Positions 54,180 through 64,000 of a stretch of 64,000 nt of DNA are shown piece after piece (the stretch's first letter is position 1; every line of letters starts with the position of its first letter). A program made the position numbers and the translations under genes. Under the pieces are notes generated by a model. The model made no database searches, was not told the origin of the DNA, and saw only the letters and a program-made list of their open reading frames with translations. The stretch is from Trichodelitschia bisporula (taxonomy: Eukaryota; Ascomycota; Dothideomycetes; Phaeotrichales; Phaeotrichaceae), in assembly GCA_010356995.1 (NCBI GenBank), contig ML996687.1:1803-65802 (forward strand), read 5' to 3'.

Positions 54180-54690
54180 TACCGTGTTTATCCCCACTAA
54201 GGATAGACTCGATCTGGACGTTCTTCGTTACGTAAAGCTCCACAATCCCCTCCTTCTCTTTTCCCCCGACTGTACCCATACTAGGTACTCCGGCGAAAAG
54301 ACCGCCGCCATAACTATAAGTTGTATATACATCGGGCATATGGTCATAGTCTCAGCACGCCAGCCCCTGCCAGTGCGTTGCTGAACCATACCACGTGATG
54401 CAGCCGCTCGGTGCTAAGCCCAGGGTCCAGTGCCCCCCCACACCTGCATTTCAGTTCTAGGCCTTTCACGTTTCCACTTCACAGCAGTATTTTCAGTCAT
54501 ACACGCGTTCAGTGCATTCGATGCCCCAGACATTGCCCGTGACAGCATAATACCACGCCGTCCGCTCGGTTTGCTGGAGCTTCCGAATGTCGCCGTAATA
54601 GAGAAGCCGAGCCCGGCTGAAAATGAGGGCCAGCATCTCCCAGAAGCACTAGGCCTCGATATCGTCTAGGGCTTTCTTGCCCTCCACGAT
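54180..54690 (-). pseudogene. Degenerate copy of the unknown gene family
   Basis: The minus strand carries, in pieces, MLALIFSRARLLYYGDIRKL and QQTERTAWYY (about 54560-54690; compare MLACVFHRAQHLYGGDFGKL in the neighbouring gene). Further on, at 54190-54340, it has QLIVMAAVFSPEYLVWVQSG (compare QLVVMAAVFYPKYLAWVQSG). Frame is lost between the two pieces. The fragment begins exactly behind the stop of the fuller copy, so it is a tandem, decayed duplicate. Confidence 0.6.
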
Positions 54691-55512
54691 GAGAAGCGGC
54701 AGACGTGGTTTCATGAGCTTGAACACCGGTTTGTTGGCACTTCCAGTATCGATGAAGACGTGAAAGCCCCTGTCGAGCTGGGAAACGATTGACTTGTGCC
54801 TATCAATCGGGATTTTCATGATGATATGAGCCTTTCTATAAGACTAGGTATTAGCATTACGTGTGAATAAACGATCTCAAAACCACTTACTCCAAAAGAG
54901 GCTCAATATTGCCCAGGATAAATACGCTTGCTTTAACCTGTATACCTTGATGCCGTGTGCCTTCCAGTCCCCTATCAACATCAAACCATCCCCGAAATCC
55001 GTACGTCCGCATCGCGACACTTGAGCTTTCCATCGGAATGCTCTCGGTCACCAGGAGATCCACATCCGCCGCCACCTCTTGTCCCCCAGACTGTACCCAC
55101 GCCAGGTACTTGGGGTAAAAGACTGCGGCCATGACGACAAGCTGAGTGCCCATTGGGCACAGCAGGTATACCGTCCGCTCGAATTCCTTCAGCTTCCCAA
55201 AGTCCCCTCCATAGAGATGTTGAGCGCGGTGGAAAACGCAGGCCAACATAGCTCCATGCCTTGTTGCCGACCCTCCGAATGGCCAGTAATGATAGGAGAA
55301 TCATGTCCTCCAGAAGCACGCAGCGCGCAGGCATGTGTTCGGTAGGCATTTCCGGCATCTCAATATTGGGCAAATAGATGCTCATTCGATCAGCAAGCTG
55401 GGTAAGACTACCGATGTGTTTCTTGTGGACACGCCAGATACTCAGGTGAAAATCCTCCAGTTCCATCATGCTTGAGAGCTGAACGTTCTCGGTCTCTGCG
55501 TCGAGAGGCATC
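54668..55512 (-). CDS. Unrecognised gene, fullest member of a dispersed family
   Basis: Exon 1 (55512 to about 55255) begins MPLDAETENVQLSSMMELED and ends near AIRRVGNKAW. The next stretch reads MLACVFHRAQHLYGGDFGKL, FERTVYLLCPMGTQLVVMAA, YLAWVQSGGQEVAADVDLL, FRGWFDVDRGLEG and ILGNIEPLLE. A textbook intron (54841-54891: GTAAGT, branch GCTAATAC, TATAG) joins it to KAHIIMKIPIDRHKSIVSQL and a last part ending KKALDDIEA. The step from exon 1 to the second stretch needs one extra base to be skipped and has no clear splice site, so this copy may be slightly damaged. I do not recognise the family. Decayed relatives lie at 54180-54690 and 10999-11150. Confidence 0.5.
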
Positions 55513-55547
55513 GATGTGGACAACAGGCGGTAAGAAAAAGCAAAGCT

Positions 55548-55680
55548 CGATGAAAGAGGCCGGTGGGAACGTGGCAGGTGTAAACTGAGAAGTTTGAAAT
55601 CGACGACGAAAGGAAGAGGCTGATGGGAGCGTGGCTCGGTGCAGACTGAAGAGTTTGAAGTCGACGATGAAAGGAAGAGG
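55548..55680. repeat. Tandem duplication of about 64 bp in the promoter of the unknown gene
   Basis: Two adjacent copies share GAAAGGAAGAGGCTGATGGG / GATGAAAGAGGCCGGTGGGA, then AACGTGGC..GG and ACTGA(G/A)(A)AGTTTGAA(A/G)TCGACGA. They lie 36-170 bp upstream of the ATG at 55512. Confidence 0.65.
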
Positions 55681-55737
55681 GAAGGAAAACTTTTCGCAAC
55701 CAGATTAAATATGCGTTGTGTCCCCCTGGTTCCTTGC

Positions 55738-55875
55738 TCCGTATGCCATATCCCCAGCGCACCTTCCCACGGTAACAATTGCTACTTCCCTGGCTCCTTC
55801 CCTGGCTCCTTCCCTGGCTCCTTCCTCCGTACGTCATATCTCCAGCGCAACTTCCCAGGGTAACAACGTGCCTTC
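55738..55875. repeat. Spaced direct repeat with inner 12-mer run
   Basis: CCGTATGCCATATCCCCAGC..TTCCCACGGTAACAA near 55739 and CCGTACGTCATATCTCCAGC..TTCCCAGGGTAACAA near 55828 are direct copies about 88 bp apart. Between them CCTGGCTCCTTC is repeated three times (55790-55825). Confidence 0.75.
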
Positions 55876-56539
55876 CCCAGCTATGCTTGTCGGAATGCCT
55901 TGATGCCTTCTGCATCCATACCAGAGGCTCGCCCCAAGAGGGTCGAGGTGCCGCTCGGTATAGATACAACCTGTACACCATATCTTCTGCCAAAGGAACA
56001 TATCATAAGGGCATGTACTGAAGTACACCGAGTCTGCCCCCATCTGCGGCACATTGTCAGTTTTCCATCACAATACTCAGCACCGTTTGGCCCCAGCCCA
56101 CATGTCGTGTACCGTGCTTTGGAGCGCTGCCACACCATAGGGTGTAACTTTGGAGATGAAAAGGGGATGGCTACTCGTCCAGGAGGTAGGAGGCCTAAGC
56201 CAACTCGTGGAAATAGCCTGGAGATAGATGGCGTTAGCAGGTCTCTACAAGTCCAATGCAAGCGGGAGGGTCCGACCGTGTCCGTTGGTGGACTGAACGG
56301 CCGCCATGTGAGGGCCTTCCGCCGAGATGCGCGTGATACTTTAGGCGTGGGATGGGGCAGCCTTAAGGTAGAAGGACGATTTCCTATTCGGCCACTTCAA
56401 GTGGGTGCTCCCGGCATCAGTGCTCTGAACGTTCCCAAACTCGGTTCCATCATGCGCATGGAGCTGAGAGTCTTCACCATCGACATTCCCGGCCGCAGCG
56501 CTCTCATCGTTCCCACCGTCGGGTTTTAAGAGACACATA

Positions 56540-56720
56540 GCATTCGCCGTCCGTTTCGCCTTCTGCATCGAGCTCAAAATCCCAGTCTTCGGTGTTACCA
56601 GCGGCCCGCTAATCTATGCTGTCTGCGGTCGGGTCGTCTTCCTCGCCTTCTGGATCGAGTACAGAATTCCAGTCGATGATGTTCCTAGTGGCCTTGGTCC
56701 TGTCGTCGAAGTCCCCAACG
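56540..56720 (-). other. Two related acidic peptide-coding blocks, gene remnant
   Basis: One minus-strand frame reads IIDWNSVLDPEGEEDDPTAD and, about 75 bp on, TEDWDFELDAEGETDGECYV, separated by a stop. The two are clearly related (DW-x-LD-x-EGE-x-D). No larger gene can be assembled around them. Confidence 0.35.
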
Positions 56721-58518
56721 GCTAGATAGTCGAAGTTCCCAGCGGCCCACTTCCAATGTTTCCAGTGGCAGTGCCTTCGGTTTGTTTATCGTCAGCTGCC
56801 ATAGCCGCGGCGTTCTCGGCAGCCCCCTTATCGGCTTCAGCAGCCACACACGCGCGGTTCCAGCGCACTGACTGCAAATGGTCCTGGTGCTCGAGACATC
56901 AATTCGTAGATCTCTAATGTGTGGCAATGCACGACTAAGCGTAGTTGCCAGCTAGCTGGGAGACTGGTAGGTTCCCGACCGATGATAGTTGTTAGGATCA
57001 GTGCCTCCGGCAGAACTGATGTCCCGTTCCGGGGCGTGTGTGCATATGGACCACTTAGGTGCCAGGCATTTCGGTCTCCCTTAGATAGACCTCTGAGCTG
57101 CTGATAGTTCCACAATACAACATCTTTCAAGCAGATCTTTGAGGTTACGAAAGGATGGGTAGAAGAGAGGAGGGAGGACCGGCAGGTGCGGGCCGAGCGA
57201 GGGATCGGAGCCGCGGTGATCGGCTCAGCCAACCGATGTACAGTACGATATCTAGGCGCTCATCGCATGCGTGCTTCGCCGCCGAGGCAGCAGCAGCCCA
57301 TCCGCGAGCACACACATCACCATCTCCTCATGCACCCAAGTTCCACGATTGGCCTGCGCTACCACAGTGTTTCGAAACACCCCGCACTGCATACGCAGAC
57401 CGTAGGCTCTACATCCACAGAAGTGAAATCGGCACAGCAACGCAGCTCGCACATCACACGCATATCCTCTCCACAGCACCTCCCGCCCTCCGCAACCGTC
57501 CGCATCGCAAATCGTGCAGCGCGCATTGGGGGGATGTTTCGTGGCGCTGTGCGGCTGGGGATGCGGATTTGCCGGTTGTTTCACGCGATCGGCGGTTGGG
57601 TCGGGGGATTTGCATTGCGCTGCAGATTGCTGCGGGTTATTTTGTGAGGAAGGCTGCGGGTGAGGAACGATGGTGAGGGGGGTTGAACGCTTGTTGTATG
57701 CAGGTTGTGTGATGGCGCCGGCGGGCGATGCAGGGCGCTGCGGGGCGCGAGTCAGCGACGCACGATCGGATTGGTGGGGAAAATTTGGGGATGCGGTGGT
57801 TTGGTTGCATCGTGTGGACTGCACGAGGAAAATAGAATTGCTTCGCAGTAGATGGTGGTGTGGTTCTTCGGAGAGCGAGTGGGTGTGGAGCCTGCAAGGC
57901 TGATCTGATGCCCGCGATGAACGAGGCGCAGGATCGTCTGCAGGTTACGTCCGAACTCGACGGATTGGGCAGCGCACCGTTTCACACGCACCATTCCGGT
58001 GATGTGAAGGACGGCTTTGGGACAGACCGGATGGCGATGGTGTCCTGAAGGCCGCTTTCGTACGCAGCAGCGGCGAGGATGGAGATGCAGGTGTAGGGAA
58101 CGCAAGCGCCTTCAATATTCTCCGCGACGGGGGAGAGACACAGCCTCCCCCTCGTCCTCCCTTTCTCTCTTCGAGGAGAATGAGGGGAGGGGGACTCTAT
58201 GCCGACTCACGATGCCGGGGGAGAGACGGCGAGCATGAAGGCTAACGCAGGCACGTATCCTGCCCCCCAATATCACGATCCCGTTCTCAGCGGCGTGAAA
58301 CACCCCACCAAGGGTCTACATCGCAACCCATGGACTTCCACGGTATCCCGAGGTCCAGAACCGGTTATCGATTGCAGATACCCTCTTCTCGCACGTACCA
58401 ACTGCTCGCATGGCCGCTTGGACGCGGGAGCGCACGGCTCGAGTGCCTCCCGATTGGAAGGCAAATGAGGGAGCCGACTACGACAGTGGCTCCTAGTGAA
58501 TATTTTCCTTCCACTGTA

Positions 58519-58745
58519 ATCGATGATAGCACGGCTCCTACCTACTCACATGGCCGCTCGGACCAGAGCGTGCTCCCGTCAATTGATACTAGCACGGCAC
58601 GGCTGGTTCTCTGGCGGGAAGCGCGGGAGAGAGAGTGTCATGACGGCGCACTATCGATATAGCACGGCCCATCCGTCTCCCGAGCAGAAGGCACCGAAGA
58701 GAAACTGTCACGATGGCGGTTTATCGACGATAGCACGGCTCACTC
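58519..58745. repeat. Short motif (T/A)ATCGA..ATAGCACGGC, four copies
   Basis: AATCGATGATAGCACGGCTC, AATTGATACTAGCACGGCAC, TATCGATATAGCACGGCCC and TATCGACGATAGCACGGCTC occur about 65-75 bp apart. The last two are each preceded by a (G/A)TGTCA(T/C)GA(C/T)GGCG block, so the unit is about 75 bp with only the core conserved. Confidence 0.65.
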
Positions 58746-59607
58746 ATTTCACCGCGCGGATACCGACGGACAGAATCCGCCCGAGCGTCCACGAGGGCGA
58801 AGAACTCAGCCTGTACACCGGCGAGGAACCCCAAACGCTCTGCGAAGCATCGCTGTTTCGACCGAGGCTCACGTGGTGAGCCTGAGTAAGGAGAGTTGTT
58901 CGAGGGCCAGGTACAGGTACCTCGACGAGTAAGGCCGCGTAGTGAGTGGCGAGGTACCGGTACGGCGTTGCGAGGGACTGGTGTGGGGCTTGGGTACGGC
59001 CCGGCGATGCCCACGTGCGCCGGTTGCGTTTTGCGAAGTGATCGGGAGGGGAGGTACCGTACCGTTCGTCTCTTTCCCATGCCTCGACGATCAAGCCGGC
59101 GTATCTCTTCCATATCTCGACGATCAAGCCCAACGCATCTCAACCACACCTCCCGCGTCACAGATAAGCTCCTCCATCAGGCACACAGAAAATCATGCGC
59201 TTTCCAGAAAGCCGATCAAACACCGCCGCCACACTGTCATAGTTTGCGACGAAACGTGTGACGAAACTCGCCGACTGGTTGTGAACCGCCTGGACCCGGG
59301 GAACATCCGAAGGCAAAGTCGTTGCGATCGACTCTATGCGCTCAGCCGCAGAAGGATTTGCTTCGGAGCTCTGTTCGTGCCTTGAGCCAATGGAACTGGC
59401 TTTTTTTGGGACTCTCGAAGCCGTTCCCGGCCACTTGTCGTGAAATCCTGCTGTCGCAAGCGGTCACCGGTGGCCGAGTCTCGACACTGCGAGATGCGGC
59501 ACCATCCATGAACTGTCAGCGGGACGATAAATTAACTGTCAATCACCGCGCAGTGCGACATGAGCCGGCGGTCATCTCTATACCGGCATCCCTTGCGCTG
59601 AAGAGAG

Positions 59608-59746
59608 AAGAACAAGGTACCCCGCCGTGAGAGAGGAGCCAAAGTACCTGCGGAGTGAGGTAACAAGGTACCTCGCGCTGCAGAGTGGAGGGAACAAGGT
59701 ACCTCAGGCTGCAGAGCGGAGGGAACAAGGTACCTCGCTCCAGGCT
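59608..59746. repeat. AACAAGGTACC-centred tandem repeat
   Basis: Four or five units of about 30-36 bp with core GGAACAAGGTACCTCG and, in the later units, GCTGCAGAG(T/C)GGAG before it. Related GAGGTACC words occur at 58910-58965. Confidence 0.7.
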
Positions 59747-62608
59747 CGCAATGCAAGCACGTGGTCGCGAGCGAGTAGCTACAGTAGGGCGACGACGCAG
59801 ACTATGCACCTGCAGCCTCTGCGATGGGGTAAATCTCCGCTGCAGATTGCGGGGTGAGGTTCGAAGGGGCTTAAGTGGCGGGATATAGGGCGGGGAAGGC
59901 AAGTATCGCAGGCATGGCGATATGTGTCGTGATCTGGCTTTTTGCTGGGTGGTCGCCTGTGAACCGTTGGGGCTGTGGGATATACCTCCGGGGTGCGAAT
60001 TGACTTCCGGAGCGGAGGGGAGCGTTGAGGCCTTCAGCGGGGGAACCATGCCGCACCGTAACTCTACCAGTCAGTCCCTCCTCAGCGCGGGTTAGGACGG
60101 GCGACGGGGCCAGACACAGCACGAGTCGATCGGCCCAGGCGAACGAGTCGTGCCCTCCATCCAACCCGCGATACGCGCAGCGCAGCGCACACAGTGTCCA
60201 TCTCACTACCGATGATCAGCCAGCGCACATCGAATTGCGATCCAACAAGCTTACGACATCAAGCACTCGCACATACCTCCGCTCGTCGTCACCGTGGAGA
60301 TACACATTTCTCGTCGTGCTTGTTTCCGCTCCGCTCCTCCCCCCCCCCGCCCCCCAACCTCGGCCAGGCACACATCACAAGCACCCCAGGCACCCCCGCC
60401 TGCATGCGCATCTGCAACTGCATGCAGGCTCCCCCGCCGCGCAACTTGCACGACTCAGTTGCGCAAGCAGGTCCGCGGGTCCGTCCGGGCCGGGTGCCGA
60501 ACGACATCGGCGGCCCGAAGGTGATACTCTTTCTTCATCACCGCAATCACTACTGCTTCTAGCAACTGCCGTCATGAGGAGGATTGTTGTCGGCCGTTGG
60601 TGACCCCCACCTCCGCTCGGGCTTGGCACGCCTTCTCCAGCCCTGCGCTTACTGCTTATTGTTCCGACACGCAGTGGCTGGCCGCGAAACACGGCGCCGC
60701 TGCTCGCGCAATTGCCGGTGGCGGGGGTTGCGCCATGGCATGGCGGGCGGGAGGACGGGCGACGGGGGACGGGGACGGGGATGGGGTTGATTGTCAACGG
60801 CGCCCGCTCGCGGGGGCATAGGGGACGATAGCGACGGCCAGAGTCTCGCTGGGGACATCAAACTGTGCAAAAGCAGTCCCCGTGCTGGCGACAATGAAAA
60901 CCTCACGATGTTCTAACCTACGAAGCTTCTGAACCATGATCACCGCGCCGCAAACCCGCAGACTAAGCCGATCGAAACAAATCGAAGGAGCTTCTCGCGG
61001 CTTGGCCATGCTCCCTCCCGCGTCTTCCTGCATTGTCGTCGTCGCAGCAGCTAGAACTAGTCCAGCATCGCAGGATGAAGAAGAAGCCATAGTAGCTCGC
61101 CTTAAGCAGTCCTCCCTCGCCTTAGCCCCTCCCCCGCAAACGCACGACCAGTCGGAGAATACCCAGGCCAACCGTGCTTCACATCTTCCCACCTCTCTGC
61201 GTTCCTCGCACCTCAACACATCCAACCGGGATGTTTCGTCGTGCATCTCGTCGCAGGTCTACGATGCAGGCTGGACAGTTCTGCTTCTGCGTTCTGCGAG
61301 CCCGCACTCCTCCGCCGCTACATGCCCACTCGCTTCGTCTTGCCGCAGAAGAGTATGGCGTTTCTTTCCGCGCACAGGAGCGGAGAGGGGAGTGAGGAGC
61401 GGGATGCCTATCTGCTATGCTATCTCAGTGTATCGCGCAAGGACGTAACCCGTGCACGGGAAAGCCGAAAGCAAAACCCGAAGAACGTTGACAAGCACCC
61501 CAAACCAAACGTCGCCCGTACCCGCGCTTCAACCTCACCACCTCAACCCTTCCCCGCGACAACAAAGCGGCAAAGCACACGACATCGCCTTCCCCCTCAC
61601 CATCCTCCCCGCCATCCTCCCTCCCTCGCACCCCCCATGTCCTTCGTATCCCCCCCATGTATCTCACCCACGCCACGCCCGGGATCCCCCTCCCCCGCCC
61701 CTCCCTCCACACACCCTAACCCGTCCCAGCCTAGCCCGCTTCGCCGTGCCTGTCATGCATGGACGTCCGCGCTGCTCGCCGCTCTCTCAAGAGTCTTTGG
61801 CTACTCCTCGGGTAATCTTATCGATTCATGAGTACCCTATGGGAGGAGTAGGAGCGTGTGAGGTGCGGTCCCTTCCCGACCCCGCATTTGGTGATGGTGA
61901 TGGGAGAGGGGAGACGGGACGGGTGCTGGCGGGGAAAGTGCGGCGGGCAAGGCAAGGCAAGGCTGGGGCAACACGTGCCGATGCGCGAAGGCATGAAGCT
62001 GACTCTGCGCCGCTCCTAGAACTAACAATGTAATCAGCACCCTCCCTCTGTCCCTCCTCTCCTCCCTTTCTCTCAACCTCCTCCATCTCCTAACCCTCAA
62101 TATCCCACCACACCACACCACACCACCCCAAACCCACCCTGCATCGATCTCCGAAACCCACAAACCAGCCCACGGCCACCCCCCCTCCCTCCAACCCCCC
62201 ACCTCACGATCCCATCTCCATCGCCACTAGGATCCCGTTTCAGCGCCCGGTTCAAACCAAGCTTCAGCCCCAGCTAGCGGGCTGCACCACCCGCTCCACG
62301 CCAAAGCGAGCCTGAGTCTGCGCTCTGCGCGCGAACCGCACCAGACCGTCCCAGACCAAACTAGAACTACCCCAGACTCGACCACACCAGCTTACCCACG
62401 CCTCCCGCAGAAAGACCATCAGCGACACGGACACGCCACGCCACCACCCCCCATCGCACGGTTAGTACATTACCCCCCCCCGGGCCGAACGCCTCCCCCA
62501 GCACCATCCCCAAACACCACTCACACATACCCGACACAGCCATCCATAAAGCACATATACCCCCCACCGTCCCCCACCCCATCCACCTTACCACCATCCG
62601 CAAAAAGA

Positions 62609-64000
62609 ATGGGTCACATCGCGCACTGCCTGCGCCGGGACTTCGACATGGCGGGCTCGTTCCTGATAATGGAGGACATACCGTCACCACCCCCCGTTAC
62701 CACACCGCACCCCCTCACTCACCAACGACTCGGAAGCCCGTTCTCCCCCCACCACCGCACCAGCACCATCAGCCCGATGATGGCCACGCACCTCCCCACC
62801 AGCATCACCGGCTCGCCCGCACACCACGGACTGGGCATCTTTTCGCCCACGCACCCCAAGCAACGCACCACGCCCATCGTGAAGTACCAGCTCTGGCCCC
62901 GGCCCTCGCGGACGCCTACCTCGCCGAGCAACTCCTCCTCCCTCCCCGGGGCCAACGACCGCGCCGCCGCACTCGCAGCCGGCCGTTCCCCGACCTCGCT
63001 TTCCGACACTGCGATCCGACCCCCGGGCCGCGCATCCCTGGCAAGAAGGCGGAACATCAGCGTGCCTGAACTCGGGCCGCCGAGGCAGCTTGCCCGCGAG
63101 CGCGAGGCGTGTATGGACAGCCGTAAGCACAGCGCCCTCCAAACCCGAGCCTCACTAACCAGATAGCCACGATCCCCGGCCGCCCGCCTCTCCGCCCGTC
63201 AGCACAGAACCACGGGCACGAACGGTCTTCTTCCGCACCTGGGACATGGCGCTCGCACCCCTTCAGCGCCGCACTCAGCACACCCCTTTCCCCGCCACAC
63301 ACCAACTCAAACCTCGCCCCCTCACCCCCCCACCCCACGCCGCCAACAACTTTCAACCCCACCCGCCCGCTCAGTCCCATTATGTCACCGGCCGACACGC
63401 CCACCACGGCAGTGTACACCCCGACTCCGCCTAGGGTACCGCCTAAGTCGCCACTTGCGCCAGCCGAGGGCAGCAGTAGTGCGAAACTGCTGCTCAAGGC
63501 GAAGAGCATGGCGTCCATGCGCCCGGTTGGGCGTGCAGGGCCGCCGCCGCCCATTCGGGTGCCGACCCCTGTAGTATTGCAGCGAAGGGCAGGAACGCCG
63601 GTTACGCCGGTTAGGGAGGAGGCTATGAAGGAAACGGCGGTGAAGGAGACTCCGGTCAAGGAGTGCGTGGCGAAGGAAGTGGCGACACCTGCAAAGGAAA
63701 TGTCGACGCCCGCCGGGAAAGACACACCGACCCCTGCTGGAAAGGACGAGACACCGGGCTCGATCATGGAGCGCCCGCGGCCGAAGGGCGTACGGCGTAA
63801 GGCCGGGTCCGCGAGCGGGAGCAGCGATGGGAGGGCGTCGCCTTCGGGGACGCCGGACTCACCTGCCCTGCCCCGCGGACTGAGGCCGCAAGCGGCGAGC
63901 GTGGCCATGAGCCAGGCGGAGAAGGAAGGCTTGCGGCAGCAGGCATTTGGGCAGGCGGACCAGTTCGAAGTGCTGGGGGCGAAGGAGGTGGCGGCGATGT
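62609..64000 (+). CDS. Fungal protein of unknown function, partial at the window end
   Basis: The start is MGHIAHCLRRDFDMAGSFLI. An intron 63121-63164 (GTAAGC..CTAACCAGATAG) restores ACMDSPTIPGRPPL. The visible protein (about 450 residues) is Pro/Ser/Thr-rich and disordered. It has basic Ser-rich patches (ARRRNISVPELGPP, ERSSSAPGTW), a Lys/Glu/Thr/Pro repeat stretch (KETAVKETPVKE, CVAKEVATPAKEM) and a more conserved-looking block, RPRPKGVRRKAGSASGS. It then enters a probable coiled coil, EKEGLRQQAFGQADQFEVLG, at the right edge. It resembles conserved fungal proteins of unknown role; the RRNISVP and RSSSAP sites look like phosphorylation targets. The end of the gene is outside the window. Confidence 0.6.

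Larger units (their letters stand above)
56721..62608. other. 5.9 kb gene-poor, repeat-bearing region
   Basis: No gene is recognised. Many overlapping open frames on both strands (up to about 195 codons) show neither motifs nor consistent codon use. The repeats at 58519-58745 and 59608-59746 are listed separately. From about 62040 the sequence becomes CT/CA-rich (CCACACCACAC), as in leaders of fungal genes, ahead of the gene at 62609. Confidence 0.45.

Noticed and set aside
56721-62608. Possible transposable element filling the gene desert
   Set aside because: No transposase, reverse-transcriptase or terminal-repeat signal could be read; only short local repeats are visible.
1-64000. tRNA, rRNA or CRISPR features
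   Set aside because: I looked for tRNA T-loop signatures with matching stems, rRNA-like blocks and regularly spaced direct repeats and found none convincing by eye.

Overview
The window looks like an accessory, secondary-metabolism-rich stretch of a filamentous ascomycete (Pezizomycotina) nuclear genome. The basis is GC-rich coding sequence, many 34-65 nt introns of GT..AG type with CTGAC/CTAAC-like branch points, HET-domain and STAND-type genes, a PTH11-like rhodopsin-domain protein and an NPS6/SidD-type siderophore synthetase. I cannot name the genus. Exon joins below were read by eye from splice signals and conserved protein motifs.

Layout. 1-1376 (-) is the 5' part of a STAND/NLR-like gene with a SesB-type hydrolase; it runs off the left edge. 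3.4-9.3 kb holds a rhodopsin-domain membrane protein (-), an amino-acid/GABA-type permease (+), a P450 (+) and an eroded zinc-type dehydrogenase (+). 9.4-10.7 kb is a HET-protein relic (-). 11.0-13.75 kb has a relic of an unknown gene family, a 62-bp tandem repeat, a small C2H2 zinc-finger gene and diverged direct repeats. 13.8-14.9 kb encodes a Ser/Ala/Pro-rich GPI-type surface protein (-). After 2.8 kb with no gene that I see comes a second APC permease (+, 17.8-19.5 kb).

19.7-40.7 kb is a siderophore gene cluster: SIT-type MFS transporter (-), MDR-type ABC transporter (+), SidF-like hydroxyornithine acyltransferase ending in AKL (-), A-T-C-dA-T-C synthetase (+), SidA-like N-monooxygenase (+, interrupted by 72 N) and SidI-like acyl-CoA ligase ending in ARL (-). 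Together they would hydroxylate and acylate an amino-acid side chain in or near peroxisomes, assemble the hydroxamate peptide, export it and take the iron complex back up. Iron-GATA-factor-like sites (ATCWGATAA or close variants) sit in every promoter interval of the cluster. No SidH-like hydratase is visible here. The SidA-like enzyme departs from SidA at several substrate-site positions.

From 42.6 kb: a Sel1-repeat protein, a rhamnogalacturonan acetylesterase, a CE1-type esterase-like protein that has lost its catalytic serine and ends in an acidic repeat plus HDEL, an anion:cation-symporter MFS, a HIT protein and an intact HET protein. 53.4-62.6 kb is gene-poor and repeat-rich, with an unrecognised three-exon gene and its decayed copies. 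A conserved-looking fungal gene of unknown function begins at 62609 and leaves the right edge.

Most notable: the HDEL-tagged, serine-less esterase; the divergent N-hydroxylase inside a GATA-marked siderophore cluster; the dispersed unknown gene family; and an opposed ACGGGTAAC repeat array between two siderophore genes.
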